DNA from: Ctenosaura bakeri
Lineage: Eukaryota; Chordata; Lepidosauria; Squamata; Iguanidae
Reading direction: 5' to 3'
Assembly (NCBI GenBank): GCA_948474755.1
Contig: CAOLHI010002146.1
Location: 62,001-126,000, forward strand
Length of the DNA: 64,000 nucleotides
The translations under genes were made by a program, and so were the position numbers. The notes under the pieces were generated by a model. That model was not told the origin of the DNA and made no database searches. It saw only the letters and a program-made list of their open reading frames with translations. Shown here in pieces: positions 36,172-47,985 of the stretch (within the stretch, counting starts at the first letter, position 1; each line of letters opens with the position of its first letter).

Positions 36172-38286
36172 GTAGGTCCTTTTCACAGTAATTGGTGCTT
36201 GTGATTAACTTGTCTTGTTTATGCATGATCTTGCACTGCTGCCATGTTACCACCACCTACCTGGTTCCTTCTCAGGCAGAGGCAGAGGAAAGAAGGCTAT
36301 GACTTGTGTGTGTGCATATTTCACACAACGGTTGTAATGTGCTACTAGTGGAGTAAATAACAACATATCAGAGAAGCATACAGCCAACTTAAGGAATGGG
36401 TCAACAGAGTCCCTTGCCTGGGTAGCTGCTAAAGCTGACTAGGAGGGGAAATCCATGAGAATTGTTCAGGTGGTCTGAGATGTTTCACATCGGATTAGCT
36501 TTCTTTCCCAGAAGAATTTGGACTACAGTCCCCATCTTCCCTAGCCATCATGGGCATTAATCTGGTGGCTGGGGATTAGGGGAGCTGTGGCACAACACAA
36601 TTTGAAGGGCTGGTAAAGCTACTTTAATTCACCTTTATGAGCAGCACTTGCCTGAGGCAAAGCTGGACAAGCTTCTTTAGCCTTCTTTAAGGATTTGTGG
36701 CACCATCTGCTCCTGTGAGTTTGAAAGGATACAGGTGGTTACTGTACACCTCTGATGATTCCAGATGCCCAGTATGGCCAGAGGGGGAAGTCCTTACAAG
36801 CCCCCACCCAAGTGGGAACTTGGAGAAGTCCTCTTTTATTAGGGCTCATCTCTTCACCATATGAATAGCCATTTTCTTTTTGTCCTTTTCTCTCCTTCCT
36901 ACTTTAAAATGAAGCTGACAAGCTGAAAACACATCTGCTCCATTTCCTTGCATGAAGAAAAGCATTAGCTGCAATTCTCCAGTTGCAATTTAGAAATAAT
37001 ACAATGAAGATTGCCCCCTCCCCTCACTTTTTATTTTTATATTTCATTTCATTTTGGGATCAGGCTGTGGAAAGCAATGGGGTACTTCCCCTGGGAGAAA
37101 GAGGTCATCATTTTGTTAAACAAAAAAACAAACAGAACCATATGGGAGGCCACGCCAGTCACCCTGTGACAAGGACAATCTGTTTGTCCTTTGTTAATGT
37201 GTTTGAATCCAGCTGCTACCTTATTCAGAAGTGACCAATATTATGCCTGTGTGGTAGCCCTGGGAGTAATCCTTACATAGTGTCAGTCTGTTAAGGAAAG
37301 ATGGAAAGCAGCTTCTAGGCCTGGTCTATCTAGCCTTCTCCTCTTCACACTCAACATTGATTTAGCACTGTGATGGGATTTCTCAGTCAAATTCTACAAA
37401 TTCTACAATCTAGATGCAATTATGTTAAGCACCTGTGATGTCAGAAAGGGGCATTGCTAGGGTAAACTAGATTATTGGACTTATTAAACCTTTGGTCTAA
37501 TCCACCAGAGCTCTTATCTAATTACAACAGGAATGCATATTTTAATTACTCAAACCTTTAGATGATACTATCTCTCGTGAGGTGGACAAGGCCTTGCTGG
37601 ACATTTAGAGTGATAAATAAAACTGGCTTTGATAGATTTTTCTAAAGATGAGGTGACTCATTCTCACCGCTTACATATTGCTGTCTCCTTTGGAAGTTCC
37701 AAGCTTTGTGGTGGCATTTCATTGATGAGATGGGATTTGTCTAAGGTTAGGATGACAACAAGGGGCCTAAATACCTAAAAGCACCAGATGCTGACCAATC
37801 TTGGAAGCTAAGCAGGGTCAGTTCTGGATAGTACATAGATGAGAGACAGCCAATGAATATGAGGTACTGAAGGCTATATTTCAGAGGAAGGAGCTTGCAA
37901 AACCACCTCTGAGTACTCCTTGCCTAAGGAAACCCTGTGAAATTCATGGAGTCACCATAAGTCAACAGGTGACATGAAGGCACATGCACACATAGCACCA
38001 GCTCTTCCAAACTGTGGCCTGAAGTACTAAGAGAGACTTCGTGGTGACCACTGTGCTGCATGAATGGTGAAAAAAGGAAGAGAAGAAAACAGGGGGCGGA
38101 CAGTTACTCTTGGAAGGGAGAAGGCTCACCATGAGGACTGGAGAGAGGGAAACTAGGTCACAGTGAAATGATCTCTTTCAAAGATACTATGGATTTGGTA
38201 TGGGGGGGATGGTGCTCCAAAATTTGCAAAAGCTTCTTCCCCAGTTCCATTCTCTGTAGTAACTGGCTTTGACTCTTCTTTTTCAG
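36172..38286 (+). other. Probable 3'UTR intron of ARVCF
   Basis: Starts at ATG|gtaggt, 12 nt after the stop, and ends at ttctttttcag. It holds a 5S-SINE (37765-37993). The rest shows no coding pattern. If this is not spliced out, the whole stretch is 3'UTR. Confidence 0.5.
37765..37993 (+). mobile_element. 5S rRNA-derived SINE (plus strand)
   Basis: aatcttggaagctaagcagg, then tagatgagagacagcc and tgaggtactgaaggct correspond to 5S rRNA internal-control and 3' regions. The tail cctgtgaaattcatggagtc, then accataagtcaacaggtgac, is the shared squamate SINE tail. Confidence 0.85.
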
Positions 38287-39526
38287 GGCTAAAGTCCAGC
38301 TGCTTGTTTTATTATTATTCTTATTTTTTTTTCCTCCTCAACTTAAAAAAAAAAGAAGAATCAACACACAGGATCTCATTAAACCATCACTGCCATTCAG
38401 ATTCAGAGGGCCTTGACATTTTGCATCGATGGAACCAACCAGGCTGCAGATTTCTCTGAGGGCAGGGTACCGGGTGACAAACCATCAACCAAGCCTGGAG
38501 TGGCATGCCTTACAGCAGGGACTCTTCTGCTTTTTAAGAACCAACCACATTCCCACCCAACATCCCCCCTGCCATTTCTGCTTCCTGCAGGAGGGGTAAG
38601 AAAGGCAAGCTTACGTCGAATGGCTTCAGTTCTTAGCTGACTCTTCTATGTGGATGGTGCCAAGTTAGGAGATTGAAGGTCGTGAGATGGGGAAGAGGAA
38701 GTAGAAGAAGAAAAAGGTGTCACATATGAAAGGAAGAAAAACCTACAGAATATTCCAAGTATATCTTTGGTACAGTCATTAAAAATAGCACTTTTTCTCC
38801 CCTCCCTCGCCTTTTGAACTGTGAATTTTTAACAGAAAAAAAATGGCAATGATAATTTTTTTTTCTTTTTGTGACCTATTGTGGAGGTTTTATTCTTTGA
38901 TCTGTGGGAAATGCAGAATTTGTTGAGCTGAGTTTGATGGATTTTGATGAAAGGAGAAAAAGGAAAAATAATCTTGGTTGACTGACTTGGAAAGGTGGAG
39001 GATGAAATTGACGTGGGCTGTATAATCTGCTTTTGAAGTAAGCGATACCACACTGTGCTCTCTCTCTATATTATCATTGGTGTACAATTCATCTGCCTTT
39101 TGACTTCTGTAATGGCTCGTTTATATTTCCAAACAGATAAAACAGTTTCTTTGAGGTTTTGCTGTCCTCATTCAGAAAGAGAGGGAAGAAAAAAGAACTC
39201 AACTCGATGCAGTTGACTTTTGTTCTTACTGATGTTCATGATAAGTGCTCCTTTTGATTTTCAACCTGTTGACGTTGGGTTGATAGCAGTTTAATTTTCA
39301 GCATCACAGGTTTTTCCCCCTCCTTCCATAGATAGCAAACACTTTTGATTAAGGTGGAATCTTTCTTGCAAAAGGAAGATGCATTTAGAATGTTTAGAAT
39401 GCAGCACAAACTCCAGATGAATCTGTTGTTTTTGCTGGTTTGAAAAAAGGAGAAAAAAATCTACTACTGGATCCCATCTGTGATCTTTGGATATGCTTTC
39501 AATAGACTACTTCAAAGGGAACTGTA

Positions 39527-39528
<2 letters not shown>

Positions 39529-39583
<55 letters not shown>

Positions 39584-39585
39584 TC
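39529..39585. repeat. (CTTT)n microsatellite
   Basis: About 14 uninterrupted CTTT units within the proposed ARVCF 3'UTR. Confidence 0.95.
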
Positions 39586-39610
39586 CCACCAATGTGTGGA
39601 CAGCTTAGAG

Positions 39611-39758
39611 CAGGGATGGCAATTATACAGCCTTCCAAAAGCTGTGGAACTACAACTCCCAACATTCCTCACCATTTCTTATTATTGATTACGCAAGCTA
39701 GGGCTGCTGGCAGTTGCAGTCCCACAACATCTGAAGGGCCATGTGACTCCCATCCTTA
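39611..39758. mobile_element. hAT-like MITE with near-perfect 8-bp target duplication
   Basis: Left end cagggatggcaattatacag; right end tgactcccatcctta. Flanks are gcttagag (39603-39610) and gcttaggg (39759-39766), a 7/8 match. The interior has gaactacaactcccaacatt and gttgcagtcccacaacatct as inverted halves. Same family as 44890-45020. Confidence 0.75.
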
Positions 39759-39767
39759 GCTTAGGGT

Positions 39768-39853
39768 ACAATCCTATATGCATTTATCTGGAAGTAAGCC
39801 CCATTGAGCTCACTGGGACTTAACTTCCAAGGAAACATGCTTAGGATTATACT
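39768..39853. repeat. Short palindromic dispersed repeat, second copy
   Basis: tacaatcctatatgca at the left and tgcttaggattata at the right are inverted. The centre, gtaagccccattgagctcac, matches the element at 30416. Confidence 0.5.
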
Positions 39854-40440
39854 TTTAGCTTGTAATTAGAGTTATACACTTGAACGATGGCATCCTATTC
39901 ATGTGCAAAGCCTTATCTAAGATCTCTTCTTGTATGGGTTTAGGGCAAGATGTTTGCCATTGGTGCATATAACCATATCCCCATATACTGTATACAGTAA
40001 TGCTTTGTGCTTTAACCACATTAATTTCCTTGGGGTTTCTAGACAGAAAATGCAAGCAGGACTTTAAATTTCTAATTCAATTTAACATTTGCTCTATCTC
40101 TCTCTGTCTCTCCCCCTCTCTCTTTTCTTTGGTAAAGTTAGTTGGCTGCCATATTAAAACAGTGTGATTGGAAAGCACATTCTTTTGTCAAAATCCAGCA
40201 AATTTAATTTTTGGGGATCTCAGTGCCTGCTGTTTCCTTTGTAATTTAAAATGAAATGGGGTGGGCTGGGGTGGAGATGGGGTGGGGAGAGAATAAACAA
40301 AAGCAAAATTACTGTATTAGTTAAGCATCTAACTTTTTTGTAAAAAAAAAAAAAATCCATAAAAAAAAAAAGAAAAGAAAAGAAGAAGACAAGACAAAAA
40401 GCAAGCATCGAGAGCTTTGTATCTTCTGGAATATAAAGAA

Positions 40441-40446
40441 AATAAA
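40441..40446 (+). terminator. Candidate ARVCF polyadenylation signal (proximal)
   Basis: AATAAA on the plus strand, followed about 50 nt later by a GU-rich stretch (ttgttgtgcag). A second AATAAA lies at 40292-40297. Either could end the ARVCF mRNA; sequence alone does not decide. Confidence 0.35.
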
Positions 40447-41163
40447 ATTCGACATGAATTACATATATAAATATATATCTATATCTATATATTGTTGTGC
40501 AGAAAATAGGTTGCCAAAACCACGTAAGTAACGTTTGTAGCAGGAAAGCATTTTGCATTGATTCAGGGAAAGACTGCTGCCAGAAGCTCTTTGGCAACTT
40601 GAACGGTGCAGACGCAGACATCGATCAACGGTTCCCCCCCCACCCCACCCGCAACTTTCCCCTAGCCCATCTCAGTCATGCTAGTAGGGGTAGGGGGGTT
40701 ACCTCTTGGGTCTTTCAGAAAAACAGAGTGGCACTTGGGCGCAAAGTCGGGGTGCCGTGACCTATGTAAGAGGGAGGCCTGAGTGAGGCCAAAGATCTCT
40801 TGACTGGCCAAAGAACCCAAGGAACTAGATCCGTCTGGATTCTGACTGGAGACCTCTTTGCTCCCCTGCCCCCCCCCCCATGGTCTAAAGAGTGAAAGGC
40901 TGAAACAGGATTGAACTTCTTCTCACTTCTAACAATGGTGCTCTTTTCATACTTCTACTATTGATAAATGAAGAGCCTTTTAACTGGGCTGTACATTTTT
41001 ATACCATCTTTAAGACTCTCGTGTACTTCTCTTTCTCTCTCTCTCTCTTTTTTAGTATACAAAGGGAATTCTGTTTCATTTCATTGTTTGTTTTTTTAAA
41101 AAAAGCTTTTGTGCAATTTGTTGGTAATTGAGTCCGCTCTGTTTGTTATTAGGACCCTATAGA

Positions 41164-41470
41164 GTTGGGGTGAGGAGCTTCAGGTCCTGAAGCTGACTTC
41201 AGTTCTTCTGGGGGGGGGGTCCCAGTCTGGTCTTCCAGGGTTCCCTAGAAGACCATGCCTCCCCTTCCCCATGATGCCATGGCTTAGTGGTTTTCCCCTG
41301 CTTTTCTATGGGACTTTTCCCCATTCTGGAAGACTGAAATGCCTCCCCTAAGGTTTAGTTACTGGCAGTAAGAGCTTCAGACTGATATTTTGGGCCCAGC
41401 CTTTTTACCCTGCCCACCACTGGCATGCCTATCACCAAGAACACCACAGAAATTAAATTCAGCCCCTGAT
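41164..41470 (+). repeat. Unnamed interspersed repeat, copy 2
   Basis: Landmarks in order: gcttcaggtcctgaagctga, tggaagactgaaatgcctcc, tttagttactggcagtaaga, ccaccactggcatgcctatc and agaaattaaattcagcccct. It matches the copies at 1518 and 43785. Confidence 0.55.
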
Positions 41471-42077
41471 TTTAAAGTCCAGTGTCTACCCATACATATG
41501 CTATAGGGAAATGATTTCCATCACCATGGCTTCAGTCCATGCCTGCTTTTAATCTGCATTATTTACAAAGGACTGGGTGGAGAAACATCTCCCACCTCTG
41601 TCTGGTGGCATTTCTGATGACCACAAGGGTTCCTTTTTTTCCTTTTAATGGATCATCTTATAGAAGGGCTGTTGGACAGTCCAGTACTTTGAGGCAAGGA
41701 GAAGTCTCCATTGATGGTCCAACTGTATGAATATCTCAGGTTCCCCAGGGAAGTGAATCAATAGGAGAAAGTGGCAGAGGGTGAGATTGGGGGGTTCACC
41801 AGCACTAGAGATCCACATCATACAGAAGCAAGCAATGGTGTTGGAGACATGTTTTCACTGCATAGCTTCCCAGGGTTGCTGTTGTCCAGCATGTTGAATG
41901 AGTAGAAGGCCAAACTGGATTTTCATTGGTTGGCGAGGGTGTTAGGCCTTGCTGTTCTGACCAGTTATTGATAGCGTGTTGGCCCCGCTTGAGGACTTCA
42001 GAAGAATTCTGTGCTGGGAGCAAACCATGTGCACCCTTCCCTACTCTGCGTCATTGGTTTCAGCAGCCACATATGGC

Positions 42078-42138
42078 TGTTCGCTCGCTCGCTCGCTTGC
42101 TTGCCTGCCTGCTTGCTTACTTGCTTGCTTGCTTTTTT
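42078..42138. repeat. (GCTY)n microsatellite
   Basis: gctcgctcgctcgcttgctt, then gcctgcctgcttgcttactt and a T run. Confidence 0.9.
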
Positions 42139-42580
42139 TTCCACACAGGTTAGTTGCATGCCGCCAAAACCATTCCGATCCTCCTTTAGGGTCCCAGGGA
42201 GATCTGGAAGAAGTCATAGCATAATTCTTGGAGCTGTGCCGAAGCTGGTGGCTGGTACATTGACTATCCGTTGGTCAGGCTAATCCCGCGCTGCCACTTT
42301 GGACTCTTGTGAAGATTTACTTATGATCAGGGCCAGGAATGAGGTGAGCCAATGCTGCAAACAGCCCCCTTCCTCTTTTCCCAAAATCTGTCTCCTTGCT
42401 GACAGGCAAAGGAAACTGTGGGGGACACTCTTGGGCCTCCCAGGGAAGCTGGGTGTTATTTCTCTCAGTCTGCATCATCACACCCTCTAGCCTATATGGC
42501 CGTTGCGTTGGGACATTTGCGATTTTTTGGCCCTTTGGGGTCATGCGCAGCAAGGTGGGCGTGAGAGGCTGCCTGTAGGT

Positions 42581-42805
42581 GGCTTTTCACACTGCACAAA
42601 TATAGCACTATGATTATACTTTAAAAGCCATGTCTGCATCCCATGGAATCCTGGGGTTTGTAGTTTGATGAGGCAGTAGAGCTGTCTGGCAGAGAATTCT
42701 GAGTAGCCCTCCCAAAACTGCAGATCACAGGATTCCATAGGATGCAGCCGTGGCTGTTAAAGTGGAATCATAGTGCTATATTTGTGTAGTGTGAAAAGGA
42801 CCCTT
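42581..42805. mobile_element. Foldback MITE with about 75-bp inverted repeats
   Basis: The left arm (ttttcacactgcacaaatat, then agcactatgattatacttta and cccatggaatcctg) pairs with the right arm, which read inward gives ttttcacactacacaaatat, agcactatgattccacttta and cctatggaatcctg. Mismatches are few. About 75 bp of interior separates the arms. Half copies lie at 10550-10690 and 55163-55265. Confidence 0.8.
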
Positions 42806-42839
42806 TCAGTGCTCAGCTGCTGAGCTATGGTCTTTTTCT

Positions 42840-43085
42840 ACAATAGGTGGTCCTTCTTTTTATGGGCAAGCTTGCTGTCTCTCTGATCTGGCCCCCAGGG
42901 GTTCTGATGCAGCTCTCTGAGTTTTCCCAGCATACCATTTTGGGGTGCTTTCCTAGATTTTGTTCAAGTTTTTTTTCCCCATTGCAAAGGGTTGTAGTAC
43001 TTTTCCAAAAGCTCAATTACTGGCAGATATCCTGGTAATTCTGGTCCCGCCTGTTTGCCCTAACTACTGTCTGGAAAAAAGAATT
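42840..43085 (+). repeat. Unnamed interspersed repeat, copy 3 (decayed)
   Basis: Weak ordered matches: ggcccccaggggttctgatg, agctcaattactggcagata and ctgtttgccctaactactgt. It is adjacent to the foldback MITE. Confidence 0.35.
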
Positions 43086-43784
43086 GGCCCCTTGAGCTGA
43101 AAGAGTGCTTAAAATTCAAGTACAGACATAACAACTGAAGCCGGTTGGAAACCTGTGAGGAATTCCTCTTTCAAATAGTTTTTTTTAAAGTTTCCTAGCT
43201 TGGAAGCAAGAGCGGATGTTCTGGGCAATCATGTCACTGATGCAGTCTCAAATCAGGAATCAAAATGATCCCAACGTGATGGTGAACAATACAAGGGACC
43301 TAAGTGGAAGATGTTTGGGGGGAGGGTGTTGGTCAACACTGCAAAGGGGTTTTGCTGTAGCTCAGGAGATTTGCTCTTCTTACCAGGGACCAAGACAGCT
43401 GCCAAGATTGCTTCCCTCCTGCCATCCCGTTACTTTTTCTTTGTGTTTGTTCCTGCCAGTCTTGTTATGTCCTTTGGGTGTCCCAGAGCTTCTGTTGCTA
43501 CATCCCACCACTACATCCATGAGACCTATCCTGACAAACAGAAAATCTTAGCAATGTGTGCCAGGAGTCTGGATGGGAATCTAGGTAGCTTCTTTTCCAG
43601 GAACTGCCCACTGACAAGGCAGTTCAATTTTATTCTCCAAACCCATTGAGCTTCAGCTCCCATGGTCCCTCAGCAGTGGAAGTTGCAGTCCAACAATATC
43701 TGGAGGAGTTATTGTTGTTGTTGCCCTTGTCACTGTACAGATTGGCTCCTCCCCACCTCTAGGCACCTTGATTAATCTACAGGG

Positions 43785-44055
43785 ACAGGGAAGCTCAGGC
43801 CCTGGAGTTGAATCTTGCACTATTGGTGTTCCTCAGAGGGCCACAGCCCTTTTCCTGTACATGGTTTCCCAGCTTTTGTAAAAAAAATTCCCGATTCTGA
43901 ATGGTTGGAATGTATTTCCAAAGGCTTAGTTACTGGGAACAAGAGCTTTAATCTAAAAGAGGCTGGTATTGGTTGTCCTCTCCTTTTTCTGCTTTTGGCA
44001 CCATCCAACACTGGAATGGAGCTCCCAGAAGTTCTTTGTAATTGAGTTTGGTCCT
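43785..44055 (+). repeat. Unnamed interspersed repeat, copy 4
   Basis: gggaagctcaggccctggag, then gcttagttactgggaacaag, agctttaatctaaaagaggc, caacactggaatggagctcc and cagaagttctttgtaattga. Best preserved of the four copies. Confidence 0.55.
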
Positions 44056-44204
44056 CAACTAAAATAGGCCTACATTCTTGCTACAGAGTGGATAGGACCA
44101 CTGGAGAAGTCCAGATTTGCACCATGGCGGGCAGGGCAGATGGCAGGAGACTTTGGAGCAGGGGATTTAGGCCTTGAATCTAGAGGGCAGCAAGTCTTGA
44201 GAGC

Positions 44205-44331
44205 CAGACTGGGGAGCCTGTGGCCCTCTGTATGTGATTGGGACTACCATCAGACTCAGTTAAGACAGTCAGGGATGATGGGATTGTAGTTCTGGGATGT
44301 CTGGAGGGCCCCAGGTTCCCCAGCCCTGCAC
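44205..44331. mobile_element. hAT-like MITE
   Basis: Left cagactggggagcctgtggc; right, read inward, cagggctggggaacctgggg. The interior has gattgggactaccatcagac and gggattgtagttctgggatg. No convincing target duplication. Confidence 0.6.
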
Positions 44332-44661
44332 TAGAAATTTCTGAAACTGTCTGTTGCTGCAATCTTTCTCACTTAGCTTCATTTTGGTTTGTTGGTTTGT
44401 TTGGTTTGAATGCATTTCAGAATTGTGGAAGTTTGATCCCATTCTGAGAAAGAGGTGGGAACAAGGCCAAAGTGTAGGGTTTCTAAGGTTTCTCAAAGGA
44501 AAGAGTGTTGAAGAGTGGTGAAGGAGTTGATCAGCAACAGTGGAATTGGATTTGTCTTTCTAGTCAAGGCTGTGTCTCTCTCTTATATTACAGTTCATAT
44601 TCGTGTAGAACATGCTATATAGTATATCATTCTGTATAGTATATACTATATGTACTATATA

Positions 44662-44762
44662 TCAGAACTTGGAAGAGTTACTGTCTGAGACTGTAACTCC
44701 CAGAATCTTGCAGCCTAGGGATTCCAGAAGCTGAAGTCCAATGTATCTATTCCAAGCTCTGT
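44662..44762. mobile_element. hAT-like MITE (cagagcttggaagagttac type)
   Basis: Left end cagaacttggaagagttact; right end, read inward, cagagcttggaatagataca. Central ctgtaactcccagaatcttg. About 100 bp. Confidence 0.6.
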
Positions 44763-44889
44763 GTATACCTGTATTGTACCTATACTATATAGCAGTATAG
44801 CTATACCTCTGTGCAAGCGATAACAGTGACAACAGAATTTTGTACAGCTGAAGTACTCACCACCCTGTGAACCTCAAGTTCCTTTAAAG

Positions 44890-45020
44890 CAGGGAGGGGA
44901 ATTGTGTAGCTTTCCTGATAGTGCTGAACTCCAGCTCCCAGTATTCAACATTGGCTGTGAAAAGGCTGCTGAGAGTTGCAGTCTAATAACACCTGAAGGC
45001 CTGCCCAGTTCCCCTCCCTG
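44890..45020. mobile_element. hAT-type MITE, 131 bp, perfect TIR and 8-bp TSD
   Basis: The terminal 12 bp are perfect inverted copies (cagggaggggaa / ttcccctccctg). Both sides carry ctttaaag (44882-44889 and 45021-45028), an exact 8-bp target duplication as expected for hAT elements. No coding capacity. Confidence 0.9.
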
Positions 45021-46328
45021 CTTTAAAGTGTCCTCTGAAACAGAAACCAAGTTTCTAGTCCATATGGCTGAGAAGATAAGCTTGGAAGGGTGTGGGCAGT
45101 GGTATTTGGGGTATAGGTGACATCTCAGAAGTCATATTTGGGCTAAGAAGGGCCTTCTAGTGCTCTCTGGGGACCTTTCAAATGCCCCTGCATGCTTTCT
45201 TGATTCCTTCCCCCCTCTGTATAGTAAAAGGCAAGGCAAGTTCTACCAAATATGCAGACATATGCAAATTTGCTTAAGACTTAAGTCACATACTGTGCGA
45301 ATGACATGATTTGGTGTTCTCAGCACATGCTCTGTTTACATTAATGTAGCCCCGTCTGTGGCACAACCATTGGCTGTTTCTTCATCCTTGTGTTACACGC
45401 GAACACCAGCTATCTTCAGATGGGCCAGGCTTATATACACATTGTGTCATGTCTCCCAATGGAATCCACTTGCCCTCTGCGTAACAAATTTCAAACTTGT
45501 AGCTACACCAGTCTGTTGCATTGAAAAGAACAAAAAAAAATGGTTAAAGGCTAACACATTTGTTACAGCATGAGCCTTGTGCTTGTACGAAACATGGTAG
45601 TCTTTAAGGTGCCTCAGGACTTTCCGTTATTTCTGCTGTGTAAAATGTGAGTTGTCATACCTATCTTGTTAGGAGTCGGTGAGGTTTGTGGGATCCTGCT
45701 TTGGTTCACAAATAGCTGAGCTGGCCAAGGAAGATTTTCTTTCTGCATCATAAGCAACTGTGATAGTGGCTTTTCCCATAATTGTTTACTTTGCTCTGAG
45801 AAGGACAACGGCTTTTTTCAGGCAGAGGTGTAGACACAGTGTCTACTTTTTTTTTTTAACGCTACTAAAATAGTGGTCATTTTCAAATTTGAGTGGGTCA
45901 GCAAGCCCCTGCACTTTCCCTGGCAGGGACAGTAGTATTTGGAAAGCTACCGCCCTTCAGAATTCACCCCAAATCTCATTAGTTCCAGAATTCCAGAGCA
46001 TGATGGAAATGTTAAAGTGATGGGTGGCCTCCAAGATCATGCTGATGCTACAAGATGTGGCTGGAGCAGCAGTTGGGCCTACAGTGGGAAGCCCAAGACT
46101 GGTCTCAGTGCTGGTGGGCCTTGCTGGAGCGCCTGAATTCCAGCAGCTTCCTGGGAGTACCAGGTACTGATGTCCTGAAAAAACTAAGAAAAAAAATGTT
46201 AGCTGTAGGCTCCAGGAAATGGTCAGCCTTATTGTGGAAGGCTGGCACAAACCAGTGTGGCTGGAGGATGAAACTTCTGACTGTACAACAAAGGTGTGCC
46301 GTTAATTCTTGGGACAGAGTAGCCAGCC

Positions 46329-46456
46329 TTCCCAAACTTGGTGCTTTCCAGTTGTTTTTGGAGTATCACTCCCAGCAATGCCCAAAGATGGGTCATGATG
46401 GCCAAGATCTGGTGGGATTTGTAGCCCAAAACTTCTGGGGGGGCACCATGTTGTAG
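46329..46456. mobile_element. Palindromic MITE, related to 30703 copy
   Basis: Left end cttcccaaacttggtgcttt, internal gtatcactcccagcaatgcc and gtgggatttgtagcccaaaa; the right end is eroded. Confidence 0.5.
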
Positions 46457-47864
46457 GTGGTGGAGCTTCCTGTATCAGCAGTGAGGCCAAGTGGCATCCT
46501 TCCATCTCATTCTCTCAAACTTCCAGATAGCTCTGAGATGATGAGGATGCTGAATTCTGTCACTCCTTTGCTGCCTCAGACTAGATCAGGTAGCCCTTAG
46601 ATGCCAAAGAGAGACCATATGTATTGTACACTTCTGCACAGAATAGGCTGGGGTGAGCCCATGGCCCAATCAGTGAGAGCTTTGTTATCTTCTGCTGGCA
46701 GAATTCAGTGAAAGCCCCATTTTGTCTGTACTTGTGCATCCCAGTTTGGCCAACTGGTTGGACATGAAGTTGTTGGGAGGAGCTAGACCTCCATGCTTCT
46801 AGTTCTTGGAGTTGTTTCTGGACAAAATCTGGAAACAGATGTGGGCATCAAAGGCAATTTGAGGGAATTAGTGGTGATCCCATGAGCTCAAGAGATGTAT
46901 TCATGGGTCTGAAAGGAGCATAGAATATACATTGAGGATAATACTTGCTTGACCCAAATGTAACTTGTCTGGCTTGAAAGTGGGAACTTGTGGAGAGAGG
47001 GACAAGTTCACTGGAACACCTGTCTCTATTCATCTTTACCACTGTTGTTACAACCTGTTTCAGGCACAACTGGAAAATATTGATTTTGTGGGACTACAAC
47101 TCCGAGAACCCTCACAGAGTCTGAGAGTTGTAGTCCAGAAGAGTAATGCTTTCTAGGCTCTGGTGTTGTGGTCTGAGGTTTGACAAGAGAGGGAACCCAC
47201 CAGCAGCCAGGACTCCTGGCGGCATGTTTTAAAAAACAACAACAAACCTCAAAGGTGGTTTGGCTTCATGACACAGCATCGTGTGGCATCATCATGCAGT
47301 GAGACTGAGGCCACATATTTAGCTCACTTTTACACTCCCTCCCAATCACTGAAATGGCCCGTGCAACTCTGTAGCCTGCAAAAGGTGCATAGAGGGGCAT
47401 TTTAGCTCAGTTGCAAGTAGCACATGCTGCCTACATCCATTAACCTTGTCTTGTGTTTTCATGTCTATGCTTTGGAGCTGATATGTATCAAAGTATTGTT
47501 GAGGCTATGTACATACGTGTTTCTGTGTGCGAGAATGACATCCAAGAAGGTTTAAGGAAGCCCCCAGGATGACAGCATTCCATTTCCTGTTTCTTTGGGT
47601 CCTTGCCTTCTGAAGTCATGGTCAGTTCACACTTGCACCCATCAACCGATCTCTCTTCACATGACAATTTGCTGCTAAATGTGGGCGGCCCCTCTCGGTT
47701 GAAATGTATTGTGTCTGATGGAAAACCTCCACTGATACGTGATCCGTCATGACTCTTTCATGCAACCAAGACATCCCCAGAATCCCACAACAGCTGTGGC
47801 CAAATGAGGTGGTAGAATGAACCTCCAGGCAGCAGAGCAGACAGTTCCACTTAGGGAGCACAGG

Positions 47865-47985
47865 GCTTCAGGTGGGGGAGTGCAACTCCTGTCATCCCTC
47901 AATGTCAGCTATGCTGGCTAGAGCTGATGGGGTGTGGAGTTCAACAGTGTCCAGAGGGCCACTCATTCCGGATCCCTGCCTCTTA
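47865..47985. mobile_element. hAT-like MITE, decayed
   Basis: aactcctgtcatccctcaat, then ctggctagagctgatggggt and gtggagttcaacagtgtcca are the two interior halves of the hAT-like family. The termini are eroded. Confidence 0.45.

Larger units (their letters stand above)
38287..40500 (+). other. ARVCF: Probable non-coding terminal exon / 3'UTR of ARVCF (end uncertain)
   Basis: A strong acceptor (gactcttctttttcag) precedes 38287, and a matching donor sits at 36172, just after the ARVCF stop. From 38287 to about 40.5 kb the sequence is mostly unique and A/T-rich, with no coding pattern and few repeats. Exceptions are a (CTTT)n tract at 39529-39585 and a hAT-like MITE at 39611-39758. AATAAA occurs at 40292 and 40441, the latter followed by a TTGTTGTG stretch. 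The exon is inferred from splice-site quality and the general gene model. The 3' end could be further downstream, up to 49318. Confidence 0.5.

Noticed and set aside
39529..39585. CRISPR-like regular repeat
   Set aside because: Uninterrupted tetranucleotide units without spacers: an ordinary microsatellite in a vertebrate genome.
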